64,000 bases of DNA from assembly GCA_016748015.1 (NCBI GenBank), contig JAAOMT010000034.1, forward strand, positions 520,277 through 584,276, in the 5' to 3' direction. Numbering within the stretch: position 1 is the stretch's first letter; each line of letters starts with the position of its first letter. The notes under the pieces were generated by a model. That model ran no database searches. It had not been told where the DNA came from and saw only the letters and a program-made list of their open reading frames with translations. This document shows, in pieces, positions 51,914-64,000 of the stretch. The translations under genes were made by a program, and so were the position numbers. The DNA is from Geosiphon pyriformis. Taxonomy: Eukaryota; Glomeromycota; Glomeromycetes; Archaeosporales; Geosiphonaceae.

Positions 51914-53028
51914 AAAATAAATTTCTTTATTTTATTCATTAATCATTTAAATATCAATTATATATATATTTGTTTTCGTATCCTTTTTATCCACACCTTG
52001 TTGTTGCTCGTGTAAATATGTTTTAACTACGTATAATATCATTTGAATTAATTGACCTTTATTATTAAATATTCAACTATTAATTATTTAATTTATATAT
52101 ATTATTTTTTTATTTAATTAGTATAATTTACAAATGTAACTAAATATAATAATTAAATTATACATTATTTTAAATTGTATAATAATTAAAAAGTTATCAA
52201 TATTTGAATAATTTAACTATTTATTAAAATATTAAAAATTTGTTAATCAATTTTTTACTTTTTAACTTTTTTTTTTATAGCATTAATAATTGAAATAACT
52301 TAAGTTTATATAAAATTTCATCCGAAATTATTAAAGCAACAGAGTTACCGGCAAAAAATTAACCTCATTGTGTCATTAGGTGATGTACTAATAAAAATTT
52401 AAAAGGAAGACTGAAAGAACTTTCTTTGAGCGAAACCTAGATTTTCATATTCAACCATATTTAAACCAATCTTTAGGCAGCAAAATAGCAAAGGAAAAAG
52501 AAGAGAGAAAAATAGTTGGTTAGTGTTCAATTACTTTCTCAAATAATAATGCGTAAACAAGCTTATCTAGTTAAATAAATTATGGAGCAACTCTTTTCCC
52601 AACTTAGCTCTCGACGAGGGTAATATCGCTCTTCTCAAAACATATGTAAGCTTTTGGGTTACTTCCAATAGTTACGCTTACTTAACTCTCTGAGAAATCT
52701 TTGTTCCTATTTTTATTTAAAGGAATTATTATAAACTATATAGTATAATTAAAAATATGTTTTATTCGAAAAAAAGTATTTAATTTATCAACAATAATTT
52801 TATATTAATTGCAATTAATAATATCGAAGATTTTTACTTTTAATTATAAGTATTAAAAAGTATCATAATAAGGTAGTTTCTTAAAGTCAAGAATCACCAT
52901 TATAAATAAAATTCTCTGGAATTTTATTTTAGTTTAACATTTGTTTCCTTCAAATTATATTATTTGAGCTTACATACGCATTTTATGCTGCAGATATTGA
53001 TTATAATTCAACTTTAACAAAGTATTCT
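51914..53028. other. Intergenic region between lipase-like and helicase genes (convergent 3' ends)
   Basis: Mostly A/T. Two stretches of more normal composition (about 52320-52520 and 52570-52700) contain no ORF or tRNA-like fold that I can support. Confidence 0.5.
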
Positions 53029-56000
53029 TCAACCCCGGAAGAGATACATCAAATCATGAAGACCAAGACGACCAAGAGGTGCAGTACCTCCTTCTCCCAA
53101 CACATTTGATGCTAATTGTTGCTTTTTTTCTTGGAGATCGAGAATTCTTTTCTCAATAGTGTCAGGAATAATTACTCGATGTACCTCCACAGGCTTATCT
53201 TGACCAATACGATGGACTCTATCGATAGCTTGATTTTCTGTGAAAGTTGAATATATTTTCATTCATCAACGTGATAGCAACGCATGAGGATTACCAATAT
53301 TGCAAATTTGTATTCACTTACCCATCGCAGGGTTCCACCAAGGATCCAATATGATAACTCTAAAAAAAGATATACTTATAAAATTTTCAAATTTCCAATA
53401 AATTAAATTCTTGCTTGCCTGTTTGCAGTCGTCAAATTCAATCCTACTCCTCCGCATTTCAGACTGACAAGCATGACGTTTAAATCTGGCTGCTCCTCAA
53501 AATCAATAACAGACTCGCTTCGTTTTTGGGGCTTGATTCGTCCATCATACTATAACAAATATCAATTAAAAACAAGATTGGTGTATTAAAATTTTATACC
53601 CAAATTCATATCATATTTTTCAAACTCACGTGTACATATTTAAACCCGTTCTGTTGCAATGGCTGCTCCAGCAAATCCAACTACCAGAAAAATTTTTAAT
53701 TAATAAAATTTTTAATGGTAGTAAATGGAGTGAATAAAGAAGCGGCTTACCAATGAAGTGAACTGCAGAATAAAGGGATGAAAAAAAATAACGTCAAGAA
53801 TGATGAATAAAAACACATTTTTAGAAAGTTTTAACTTACTTGACTAAATATAATCGTTTTATCCCTTGGAGCCTTACTTCTGAATTCCAGAAGAAGGCTG
53901 ATAGTTCGATCAATTTTAGAACTTGTCACCCAAACGTCTTCTTTTTGTGTTGTATTAGGAGTAATTTCATCAGAATTCACACGATCCTCAGCCTTTGTTT
54001 TTCCCTTTTCCCCCGTCTCCGATGATTCAGGAAGAATCCATCTCTTTTTAAATAATTCGTAAGGGACAATTTCTTTCATATCAAATCTACCACTGGATCA
54101 TTAATCAAAAATTTAATCAAAGTTTGGTTAAACTTAAGAATATATGAAAGAAAAGGTAACCTACCGACATCCAGGACATGATTTTATCTCCAGAGCTTTG
54201 AAAAGAAAAAATTTATTAGAGATTTTCTTCATAAATTAATAAACTAAGGATTGTCACTTACCCTCCAGACATTCACGGCAATATGAGTGGCCGCACTGCA
54301 TAAGTATAGAAAGGTCAGAAGCCATATCAAAACAAAGATCACACTCCTTATGTTCAAGGTCTTGTTCTTTCAAGCTGTTTATAATATCTTCAGGGATTTT
54401 TTCTAGAAATATTGCAATATCTTCCTGGGATCCGGGGCTTTTTTGTGAGCTAGATTTTCCCTCAATGACATCCATGTTTCGATTAGTAGTAAGATAGGGA
54501 TGACAACAGGCTTGTCGGAGTCTTAATAAAAGTAGAAGGATCTGTTGATAAAATTAAGTATAAAAACATTCAACTTCTCAGCAAAAATTTCGTTATATCG
54601 ATAGAGATCTAAGATAAATGGGAAATTACTGACATTGGAGTAATTCTTCATGACAGATCCTTCGCACATATATCGGTTAAATGCCAGCCTACTTCTGTTC
54701 TCTAGAGAAGTGTAAAATTCTCGCTCTTCCTCTGAAAATTCAGTATTGGCAATGTTCACTTCACGAGTTGGAAGGTCAATGATTGGCTTGCCACTTATAG
54801 TCGCTGTTTTGGTACGCCTTAAAAGGATTGCTAAAAATCAAGCCGGTTAGCCTTCACTTATAATTTAACGATTAAGCAAATTAAATATATGGTACAAGGA
54901 ATGAAATAGAATTTCCTACATTTTAAGACCACCTGCAAGCGCTTCATTACCATCTCAGTTCCAAAATGCCCTCTTGACAATGGCTTGACAAAGCTCATTT
55001 TAAATTCAGTCCAGTCGCAGTAAGGCTATTGAAACAAATAAGATTCAATTTGTTAACCTGTAGCAAGGAAAGTTCAAAGTTAACTGAGGATATCAAGTCT
55101 CGAGTTACTTGCCTCAATGCGTAGAAACTTGATTAGCGAATACAATTCCTCAATACTATTTTGGATAGGTGTACTGGAATCAAAGTTTATTCTTTAAATT
55201 CTTTGAGATTAGAATCAATCTAGCCAGAAGTGCTTGTTTCTTACCCCGTCAAGCACCATCTATATATGGTGTCAAGATCACAACAACCCTTCGCTGCCTT
55301 AGTTCGTTGATTTTTAATTGTTTGAGCCTCGTCAAGAATAACCCTAATCATCAGAAAAAATGAGAATTAAAAAAAAATAATGCGTAAATATGACACAGAG
55401 CAATATACCTATGCCATAAAGCCTTTGAAACTGGCTTTTTCGTTAAATCATATTCAGCTGCGATAATTGTGTAGCTGGTAATTACCACTAAGATTAACGT
55501 GGAAATTTTTAGATCTATGGTAGCAGGATTTTTATTTTGAAAAAGTCAAGTTTGACAATACCGTCATATTTCTGGAACTGACGGGAAGTCTTAATTTTAT
55601 TTTTTCCATGATGTACGAATATACTCAAGCCCTCAGTTTTATTCTCAAATTCATCTGACCATTGACTGAGGAGGGAAACAGGGGCCACAACCAGTGTTGG
55701 GCGTCGTTCTGTGTTTGTAGAAGGTCGAGCCAAAATCAAAGCAATAGATTGAACAGTTTTTCCCAATCCCTAATTATCATAATAATGTTAAAAATATAGG
55801 AAACCACATATTGTAATCTGAATTCACTTTGGATCTGCTGCATGATACTAACCATATCGTCAGCTAATATTCCTCCGTGATTGAAGCTTTCTTCCTTTTT
55901 CTTTAACCAAGAAAGGCCTTTGATAAAATTTAAAATATTAGATATTTCAAAAAGGTGAAATGAAGAGCATGCCTTGTAAGTAGGGGAAGAATAATAAAGA

Positions 56001-56170
56001 GGCTCACCAATCACTTGATGCTCCATTAAAGTAGGAATAAGGTTTTCAGGAGTACCAATGCAATCTTGAGGCTCAATTATTTCCTCTGTATTGAGTTCTT
56101 TTAACAGGGCGCGTAACCGCTCTTCTTGAGATTTTTTGTTCATTGATGACATTGTTGATGATGAATACAT
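53029..56170 (-). CDS. SNF2-family helicase with RING finger (Rad5/Rad16/Uls1 group)
   Basis: ATP-driven DNA translocase with an E3 ligase RING, nuclear, expected in DNA repair or SUMO-targeted ubiquitylation. Sixteen exons on the minus strand: 56170-56008, 55917-55853, 55769-55562, 55487-55409, 55343-55245, 55173-55113, 55025-54920, 54830-54634, 54541-54262, 54195-54165, 54086-53840, 53762-53751, 53680-53630, 53549-53419, 53359-53322, 53237-53029; 658 residues. Motifs: [23 protein letters not shown] (Walker A), [24 protein letters not shown] (Walker B), [39 protein letters not shown]...CGHSYCREC...CPGC, split by an intron. C-terminal helicase: [39 protein letters not shown]. Introns 6 and 14 are GC-AG; exon 12 is 12 nt. 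It lacks the N-terminal extensions (HIRAN) of Rad5, so Uls1/Rrp2-like is my preference, not proven. Confidence 0.93.
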
Positions 56171-57295
56171 GTTTACAGTATGAATACTGGAGAACCTTTT
56201 TTGTACGGAAATACCGCTACCGAAACCACTATATTTACATTCAAATTCACATTAGAATTTTCGTGTAGCAATGCTACTTTCAACACTATTGTTAACAATT
56301 GAGTTATTAACGCAGAATAGCCAGGTTTGAGTGTTGGAATTCGATAGTTTAGTTAATAATTCGAGGTTTGAAAATGGGTGAATTTGTCAAGAACGTTGAG
56401 TCTGGACAACTTGCAGAGAGTTTTGTCAAAAGAAATTTACCGTCCAATGTAAACAAAACAGTTGGTGAAAATTTACCTTTAAATATGTAAAATGGTAGCA
56501 CAATCGCGAGTGACACGAAAAAAAGTTAGACGCGTAATAATTATCAATCATCTTGATTTTATTATGTAGCCTGATGGAAGTGACGTCAATTAAATTTTTA
56601 AAAATTATAATTCTAACAATTTTTCGTTTCTTAATTGTTTATTATTAATTAATTATTGTATAAATTATATAAAAACATTTGTTCAAAAAAAATTAAATGC
56701 AGTCTTGACAGGTCCGGGTGACAACACGTGAGTTATAGAAATAACTAAATTCTTTATTTAAATTAAACAATAAAAAATTAATAAGATGTCTCATAATAGA
56801 CACAGCTTATGGTTTATCTGCACATAACCAACTACCCAAAATCTTTAACTTATTAAATTTTAATATATATTTTTTTTTAAAAAACTTTTTTCTTATAAAA
56901 AGAAAACAACTTTTATTTTCTAATAGTAATAATATTCAAAAAGTTTTTTCAATTATAGAAACAACCAAAAAATATTTGTAAAATGCTTTTATTAAGTAAT
57001 AAAAAAACAAAATTATAAGTTTTTTCTTTTTTAAAGTTATTTCAAAACAGTTTAATAAAAATAAAAGCTTAAAAGCTTTTAACCAAAATAATAAAAACTG
57101 TTTTTTTTCTTAAAAATATTAAAATCAACTCTTTAAAATACCAAAAAAATGAGTATTTTTTGGATTACTATTATTATTTTGAAGTCTGTTTTTTTTGGAA
57201 AATAAATATTAGTTTTTTTGTTTTTTAATATTTTTACCAATTTTGTATTGTTAATATTAATTATATTACCCAATTTTATTTTAAGAATATTTAAT
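56171..57295. other. Upstream region of helicase gene and A/T-rich spacer
   Basis: The first ~400 bp have a normal composition and probably contain the promoter; from about 56600 the sequence is A/T-rich with no recognised gene. It ends where Gypsy copy C begins. Confidence 0.5.
56530..56535. promoter_or_regulatory. ACGCGT (MCB-like) motif upstream of the helicase gene
   Basis: ACGCGT, the box bound by MBF-type factors at G1/S in yeasts, lies 360 bp upstream of the helicase start in a locally G+C-richer patch. It would fit a DNA-repair gene, but a single 6-mer is weak evidence. Confidence 0.25.
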
Positions 57296-60200
57296 AGCAT
57301 ATGCCAGCAGAAGTTTAAGTTCAGCTGAAAAAAACTATGGAATGTTAGCATTGAAATACTTAGTTATCTATTGGGCTGTTATTAAATAAAAGGAATACTT
57401 GAATCAAAAGTTTGATGTATACATTAATTATAAAAAATTAACATCAATTCAAAAACAAAAATTTGGAAACAATTATCATACAAAATAGAAAATAAAACTA
57501 TTACCATTTAATTATATAGTATATTATAAAAAGAGAAAAAAAAACAGAAATGTCAACAGTTTGTCATAAATAAAACAAATTTAAAAACATTTTAACCCAA
57601 AAATATAACAAAAGATAAACACACAAAAATATTAACAACTTCAACATTTTATTAATACTCAACAGTTTAAAAAAAAATTATCTCAAAAGAAACAAAACAA
57701 CATAAAACAACAAGCAAAATATTTTATTACTTACCAAAATATATTATATTAAAAAAACAGAAAGTATTTAGATCAGCCATTTAGAATAATTATGAAAACA
57801 GAAAAAAAAACAATACTGTTTAACATATATTTAAATCTAACAGCAGAATATTTTCATAAAAAACAACCATGAAAAAAACCAGAAAAAAATACTATTGGTT
57901 ATTTATGTATTCAAACATTATTCAATATATTCAAAATTGTAATGCTTATTAAAGAAAAGAAGAAACAAGACCCAATAAATCATTAAAACCAATTAAAGTG
58001 GGATAACTATTTGATCAAATTAGAATTAACTTAATTAAATTATTAACAATAATTAGCAGAAGCAATCATTATATAGCAGTAACTATGAACTATTTTACAA
58101 AATAGCCAAAAGCAAAAGCAATCCAAAGAGCAAATGTAAAATTCATAGCTGAATTTATTTACCAAGATTTGATTTGTTAACATAGATGTTCAAAAAAATT
58201 ATTATCAAATCAAAAAACTCACTTTGTGAACAGAATATTAACAGAATTAAGTCAAAGATTTGGAATCAAAAGACCATTATTATTATCATATCATTAACAA
58301 ACAAATGGCTTAGTTAAAAAGTTCAACAAAATATTGTATAAAACAATAGCCAAGATTAGTAAAGAAAACAAGAACAAATGGAATTTGTTTATATTATTAG
58401 TATTATTTGCTTATCAGACAATAAAGCAAGATATTATACAAACAACATTATTTGAACTTGTTTATAATAGAACAACAACACTATCAGTTGAGATAGATAT
58501 TTACATATATTTAACAAAACCAATAACAAAAGCTAATTTTTAAAGAATACTGTTAAAAAAAACATATGAATTAATAAAAACTTTAAAAAACAAAAAGAGA
58601 ACAATAGCTAATAACATACAAAAATTACAAAAAGAATGACATAATAACCAATTATCAGATAAACCAGTTAAATTCAGGATTGAAAACAAAGTACTCTTAT
58701 ATTATATCAAAATAAAAAAACAATGGAATAAAAAATTTGACCCCAAATTGAACAAACTATTTCAAATTGAAACAACAAAATCTTAGCTAAAGCAGCACAT
58801 AAAGATCAACTGAAATTATATTACAATATAGCATTATTATCTATTAGTAATATTTCACAACTGGAAGTACAATGAATACTAATCCAACCAGATGAGATTC
58901 TACAAGATTTAGAACCAATCATAATTATTAACACAAACATGTTAAATTGATATAGCAAAAAATATATAAAGAACCAATATACATAATAAAAATAAAAACA
59001 GAAAATTGAAATTACCAACAATATTCACTTACTTATACAACAACTGTTTCAATTAATCTAAAACCAACAACAGAACATGGAAATTACAATCAATTGACAA
59101 ACCATTCAGTACAAAGATAGAGAAAAGAAGCCAAAACACCAACATAAAGTATACTAAAAATTGAAAAACATAATAGATAATATACTAATAAAAGTAAGAT
59201 TATCAGTAAAAACACCAAGAACAATAACACCATATAAAAAATTAACAAAAAATAACTAGAAAAAATAGACACAATGATTTCCAAGAAACTTTTGCTATTA
59301 TTATTTGGAACAAAATTTTAATATTCAGAATTTGTATAAAAATAAAACAAAATAATTGTTTAATATAACAATATTATATTAATTCGAATAATTTGTAAGA
59401 AAAAACAACTTATTTACATAAACATGAATCATATACTGATTACAAACAAAATTTCAAGACCAACCAAAAATACTTCTGCATTTAATAATAGATACAATAA
59501 CCATTAATCAATTGGAAAAGATTACCAATGCCTAATTTAAAGAATTACAAATCAAAATTTCTCAAGTAATTTTCAAAAAAAAGTTAAAGAGTTAATCCAA
59601 GAAAAAGAGTTAAAAAATTTAAGAGATTTTAACAGAGCTCAATATTAAAAAGAGAGAATAATATTATTTATAGAAATTTAGAAATTTTTAATAAGAAGAT
59701 TAAGTAGCCAATTAAAACTAGACATATTAAAAGAAAAATTTCAAAATTTCTCTTAAGAAATTACAAGATTTTTTTCAAAAAATTACAAGATTCCAAAAAT
59801 TTCAGAATTTCTGATTAAAAAAATTAAAGAAATTTATGGAATCTTATATAATAATAATTATATATATATAGTAAGAATGTTAAAAGCAGAAAAAAGAGAA
59901 TCCAGTTTAAAATCAATTAATTATTCAATATTTTTTCCTTCAAAAAATAGTTTTTTATAACTTGAAGTGAAATTATATTACATATTAATAAAATATCAAT
60001 TATTATCTGAATTCATATTATTGTTGTTTAATTAAAAAATACTAATTGCCTTATACTATTAATATAGAGTATTGATAGAATTCAATATTTAACTATACTA
60101 AACCAATAGTTCTTGATTACAGCTATTAAAAAGATACTAATTTTTTTTTAATTTTGTTTGTTATTTTTACAAACAAATTAAAAAAATTAAGTGCTAAGTA

Positions 60201-60501
60201 TTTTGATGTCAAAAATAGTTTGGTAAAAGACTTAGAAATAAGAGTAAAAATTTAAAGATAGCTTACCAGAAAGGCATAACTATCAAAATAAACTGACTAT
60301 TATGCTAAAAATAGAAATTCATAGAATAAACTTTTAAGAAAGTACTAAAACAACCATTAAATTTTTGTCTATTATACAAAGGGTTCAACCAAAATCTTTA
60401 AATTATGAAAATCTTCAGATATTATCAATCTAATTAAGCTATTGAGCACCAAATTACAGGTTTGTTATTTGTACCAATACCCTAAATAATTACCTGTAAC
60501 A
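57296..60501 (+). mobile_element. Ty3/Gypsy copy C, 3' half with 3' LTR, decayed
   Basis: Begins abruptly within RNase H (ATGCCAGCAGAAGTTTAAGTTC, equivalent to about 14570 of element A) and continues collinearly through integrase (including the open stretch 58334-58543 with IAKISKENKNKWN and FAYQTIKQD), the Pol C-terminus, the extra 3' ORF (59013-59646) and a polypurine tract (59647-59661). It ends with a full LTR (59662-60501, TATTAT...GTAACA, 840 bp). No 5' part is present. Stops and C:G-to-T:A changes are abundant. Confidence 0.88.
59662..60501 (+). repeat. 3' LTR of Gypsy copy C
   Basis: Collinear with the LTRs of A and B (gctattaacaagatact, gatgtcaaaaatag, gcttaccagaa, cataactatca and gagcaccaaattacaggtttg blocks). 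It is uninterrupted, so it defines the extent of the insertion in the copy B LTR. Confidence 0.88.
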
Positions 60502-60677
60502 GTATATTCAAGAAGTTCAAAATGTTAAAACAAGGTACAAATTACAGAGTTAAGTTTCCTAATTTTTAATTTATACAAAGTTTATAATAAGAAAATTTCA
60601 AATAAATATATTCGGTTTAAGTTTTTAACAAATATTTTGGAAATATTATTCTTTATTTTATCTAAGATTGTCTGTAC

Positions 60678-61372
60678 TGTTATGGTTGAAACCCATACTT
60701 TTTATTAATTATCACATATATTAGTTACTGATATCACATAATTAGCCACCTTATTTTTAGATAGTGATTATTGATCTGATCAATAACCTGACTATTGATC
60801 TAATTATTAACCTGATTATTGACCTAATTAATAATCTGATTGTTGATCTAGTTATTGATTTAATCATTGACCACTTTTGATAGCTATATAAGTAATGACT
60901 CTCTTAACTGTAGAAATACATATCAAAAATCAAAAAAATAAAATAACAACTTTTATCTCAATTTTTTTTTATTGCTAATTTTTCTTTTCTTACTTTCAAG
61001 TATCTAAACATTTTGGAATCCTATCTTTTTTCTGAAATGTATAATTGTAGCATTTAAAGATTATTAAATAAAATATGACTGAAGAGTATATTTGATATTT
61101 GATATTGAATTCTAAAAGCACCAATATAAGGCATAGAATTATATTAATGTGTGATTATTTGTTAACAATATGGACTATCTTTTTACCTTCAGATTCTCTA
61201 GTTATTTTTTGAAAAGTATACTAACTAAAATATTTTATAAGACTGATTTTGTACTTTGAATTTATACTTATTTAATTTGCTTTTTAAAGTTGAATTTCTT
61301 TTGATTCCTTTCATTACCCTATAATCCTGTTTTCTTTTGCTATTCATTAACTTGTTATTCTAATTCATAACA
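60678..61372 (+). repeat. Solo LTR, third family
   Basis: 695 bp beginning TGTTATGG and ending TTCATAACA, with no PBS or coding DNA beside it. Flanking tetranucleotides gtac (60674-60677) and atac (61373-61376) could be a 4-bp target duplication with one G-to-A change. The inverted homologue is at 42978-43729. Contains the 12-bp minisatellite at about 60766-60876. Confidence 0.75.
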
Positions 61373-61637
61373 ATACTATTAAGTTTAAAATATAATCAAA
61401 GCATTAAAATTGAAGATCTTTCAAGTTTCATTGAATTTTTTCTTTTCTAATTTTTTTACCAATTCTTTTATAAAAATATTATTATTTGTAATATTATTAA
61501 GAATAATAACAAAAAGTTGTTAAAAAAAATTAGGTTATAACTAATAAAATTAATAATAAACTTGTATAAAAAAAAAATAAATGTAATTTTTTCTTAAACT
61601 TTTTTCTTAATCTTTTTGACTAAAAATTTGGTTCAAG

Positions 61638-61965
61638 GCAATAATAAAAACTACTTAAATTAACATTAAAAAAATGTGGTTTTTAATAATATAAGCACTA
61701 TAGTAACTCTGAGTTTTAGACAATATTAATGCTGAAAATTCAGCTTTAAGATAATAATAAAAACTAACTTAAGCCAATATTGAGAAAATGTAATTTTCAA
61801 TAATATAGATATTGTGATAATTTTAAGTCTTAAATAATACTAATGCTAAAAATTCAGCTTTGAAACAATAATAAAAACCAACTTAAGCCAATATTAAAAA
61901 AATGTGATTTTTGATGATATAAATACTGTGGTAATTTTGAGTTTTAAATAATACTAATATGCTGT
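61638..61965. repeat. 113-114-bp tandem repeat, about three copies
   Basis: Starts of the unit (ataataaaaact/c) recur at 61641, 61754 and 61868; each unit carries aatgtg-tttt, ataatatag, then gctgaaaattcagcttt, which is itself palindromic (aaaattcagctt/ctgaaaatt). The copies differ by many substitutions. Confidence 0.85.
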
Positions 61966-62923
61966 ATAATATACTAATCTTATTATTGGTTATTAATTAA
62001 TCCAAAGTTATATAAGAATATATGTATGTACCTTTAATATAATTTTATAATCTTTTAATACTTTAAAAAATTCATTTGGAATATTTATTCTATTATGTTG
62101 TCTACTTATTAATCCAAAATTAATTATTGTTTATTGAAAATTCCAATTGTCATTGATATAATAAACAATAATAAAGACAAAAACTTTAATATTGAAAAAT
62201 GTTCAAAAATTTGATGTAAAAGAAACTTTAGACTTAATAGTACTTAAGTATATTTATTATGTTATAAATATAAAAAAAAAAAAAGATATTTCATAATAAA
62301 AGTAGTGCTTGCTCTTAATTTTTGTTTACCCAAAACATAAAGTTCTATAACTTTTTTTTTAATTGTATTAACACAAACAGATTGAAAAGTAGAATTTAAA
62401 TATTAGAATATTTTAATTAATTCAAAGTCTTTTACTATAAAAAGTAGTTATTGGCAATTGATAAGCCAAATAGTAATTATGTCACAAAGTTTTTTATTAT
62501 CAATATCAATAGCAGTTACTACAAAAGACTAAAGCAGTTTTCTAGTTAAATTGGCCAAAAATCATAAAAAAAATAACAATCTTACTTATTAAAACATTTT
62601 TTTAGTTAATTCACAATTTTTCTGAATATTTTGTCTTTTTTTATAATATTTTTCTATTGTAATATATATTGTTTAGTAGAAAGTTTCTAAATAACACTAT
62701 AAAAATTTGGTAGTATTTATAGTTTCACAAAAAAATAGTTTATGTACATATTTTGAGACCATATATTTAGTTAATTCTTTTTTTTTATTTACTCAAACTT
62801 ATTAAAATAGTTTTATACTTTACTCTAAAAACTATGTTTGCCAAATATATTAATATTTAAACTATTTGAGTTATGAAATTTTATTATTTCAGATTTTGAA
62901 TCTTCAGTAATATTAAATAATGT
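61966..62923. other. A/T-rich spacer
   Basis: No gene or recognised repeat; stops in all frames. Confidence 0.5.
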
Positions 62924-63907
62924 TGTTACCAGACAAAATTAAAGATATTGTTTAACATGAAATTACTCTTATAAATCATATTATTAATTAGCATATATTA
63001 TCGTTTCAAATTATCACTTATTACATTAGCAAAATGTCCGAAATTATCATTTAATTAATAACCCAATTTGTACATAACACAAATGTAACCTAAGTGCAAT
63101 GATCAATCATGCAATATCCCGAAATATATAACATTCAAAAGTTCGCTGAAATTTGTAGAAATTTGCCAAAATAATTGATAGTTCACCAAAATATCTAATA
63201 GTTCGCAGAAATAACTTGTAATTCACCAAAATGTATCTTTAGTTCAGTGAAATTGTAGAAAAGAGCAAAGTTCAAGTTCATAGAATAGTGTTATGACAAG
63301 TTGTATAAAAAAAAAGCTTCTCTCTTCGAGAAAATGTATCTTACTTTAGATTTATCACTTAGAACCATTCCTACATACACAAAAAGAAAAAAATACCAAA
63401 TAAATTTGGAAAAAACCAAATTCTTTAATTATTGCACTTGGAAAATCCCCAAAACCCAACTAACGTTTTGAAATTGATTAGCTACCAATTTCAGTAAACT
63501 GTTAGTGACTCCAGGCCTGGATAAAAAACATTTCTCTTGACAGAATTCTATTTTTTTTACATTTTTTTTATTTTCTTTCTTTTATTTTCTTATTATAATC
63601 ATTAGAGTAGCCTACAGACAAGGTTCCTGTAGAAGAGTTGACTTTTACAGCAAAGTAACTACACATCTTAGTGAGCTTCCAGATGAGCAATTCTTGGAAA
63701 AGAGTTGACATTTACTACAATGTAACTACACAAAGCAACTGGTATGGAGTTGGCCATTCTACTTATAAGCCCAGCAGTTTAAATTATAGGAGATAATTTG
63801 AAGATAAATTCAGTTATCAGAGGTTCAAACACTTCTCATAGTTGTGAATTAACAGCATTACAATAAACATACAAGAGCTAAGAAGAGACCAAAAACCTCC
63901 AGTAACA
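62924..63907 (+). repeat. 5' LTR of a Gypsy element running off the right edge (family 2)
   Basis: 984 bp starting TGTTACCAG and ending CAGTAACA, the same 6-bp inverted ends as element A. It is the best-preserved copy of the LTR family also found at 5128-6088 (minus) and 18530-18976. A PBS follows after two bases, so the element body lies to the right. Confidence 0.88.
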
Positions 63908-63909
63908 TT

Positions 63910-63925
63910 TGGTGCTCTTCTATGG
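63910..63925 (+). other. Primer-binding site of the right-edge Gypsy element
   Basis: TGGTGCTCTTCTATGG starts two bases after the LTR; the first eight bases equal the PBS of element A, so both families appear to use a tRNA ending GAGCACCA or a close relative. Confidence 0.7.
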
Positions 63926-64000
63926 AAATAACACAGCAACAACAACTTCAAAAGTGGCGACTCAAACAGATTCAAGAACTCTAGAGTATTATCAGTCAAT
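63922..64000 (+). pseudogene. Start of Gag of the right-edge Gypsy element (partial)
   Basis: ATG at 63922 gives MEITQQQQLQKWRLKQIQEL followed by an in-frame TAG and SIISQ to the edge. The Gln-rich start and place after the PBS suggest the Gag N-terminus; the stop is at a possible Gln codon. The open stretch on the opposite strand here is incidental. Confidence 0.5.

Noticed and set aside
52320-52700. Possible small RNA gene in the higher-G+C patches between lipase-like and helicase genes
   Set aside because: No tRNA arm pattern, A/B box pair or recognisable snRNA motif could be found.

Overview
This window is eukaryotic nuclear DNA, very A+T-rich by eye. It holds four short-intron protein genes set in a sea of decayed retrotransposons. 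The style suggests an early-diverging, repeat-laden fungus: introns of about 60-100 bp, GT-AG with some GC-AG, and long stretches of almost pure A/T. The Gag, Pol and LINE proteins resemble, from memory, those of arbuscular mycorrhizal fungi (Rhizophagus/Gigaspora type). That placement is an inference; no rRNA or other marker is present.

Host genes: (1) mitochondrial dihydrolipoyl dehydrogenase, minus strand, 1783 down to the left edge, C-terminus cut off; (2) cytosolic phenylalanyl-tRNA synthetase alpha subunit, plus strand, 23124-25446, eleven exons; (3) a secreted class-3-lipase-like gene, plus strand, 50535-51913, with a one-base frameshift and no catalytic serine; (4) a SNF2/RING helicase of the Rad5/Rad16/Uls1 group, minus strand, 56170-53029, sixteen exons including a 12-nt microexon. 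Reconstructing these by hand gives 37 introns. Four of them (two each in genes 2 and 4) are GC-AG.

Mobile DNA: element A (7742-17784) is a nearly complete Ty3/Gypsy retrotransposon with two LTRs, PBS, PPT and a 4-bp target duplication. It sits inside an older antisense Gypsy element D (5128-7741 plus 17785 to about 21800). Between protease and reverse transcriptase, A encodes Cys-rich zinc-ribbon-like segments and a dUTPase-like domain with all five family motifs. The dUTPase-like domain is also recognisable in D. A further ORF follows pol in A and in the truncated copy C. Copy B (42675-47735, 5' half) and copy C (57296-60501, 3' half) are decayed relatives lying on either side of genes 3 and 4. 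Another Gypsy element starts at 62924 and runs off the right edge. A third LTR family is present as two solo LTRs (42978-43729 minus, 60678-61372 plus) carrying a 12-bp minisatellite.

Two full-length LINEs lie head to tail on the minus strand (27396-34165 and 35091-41863), with a 5'-truncated relative (26724-27360) and a decayed ORF1 fragment (47740-48600). Each has an RRM/CCHC-type ORF1 and an ORF2 with AP endonuclease, reverse transcriptase and RNase H. In both, ORF1 ends and ORF2 starts in an overlapping ATGA. Each ORF2 is one open frame of over 1,500 codons broken only by stops. Most stops I could compare fall at former Trp, Gln or Arg codons, and lost catalytic and zinc ligands are mostly C-to-T/G-to-A changes. 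This is the signature of cytosine deamination (RIP-like or methylation decay). The remaining spacers are A/T-rich sequence in which I see no genes.
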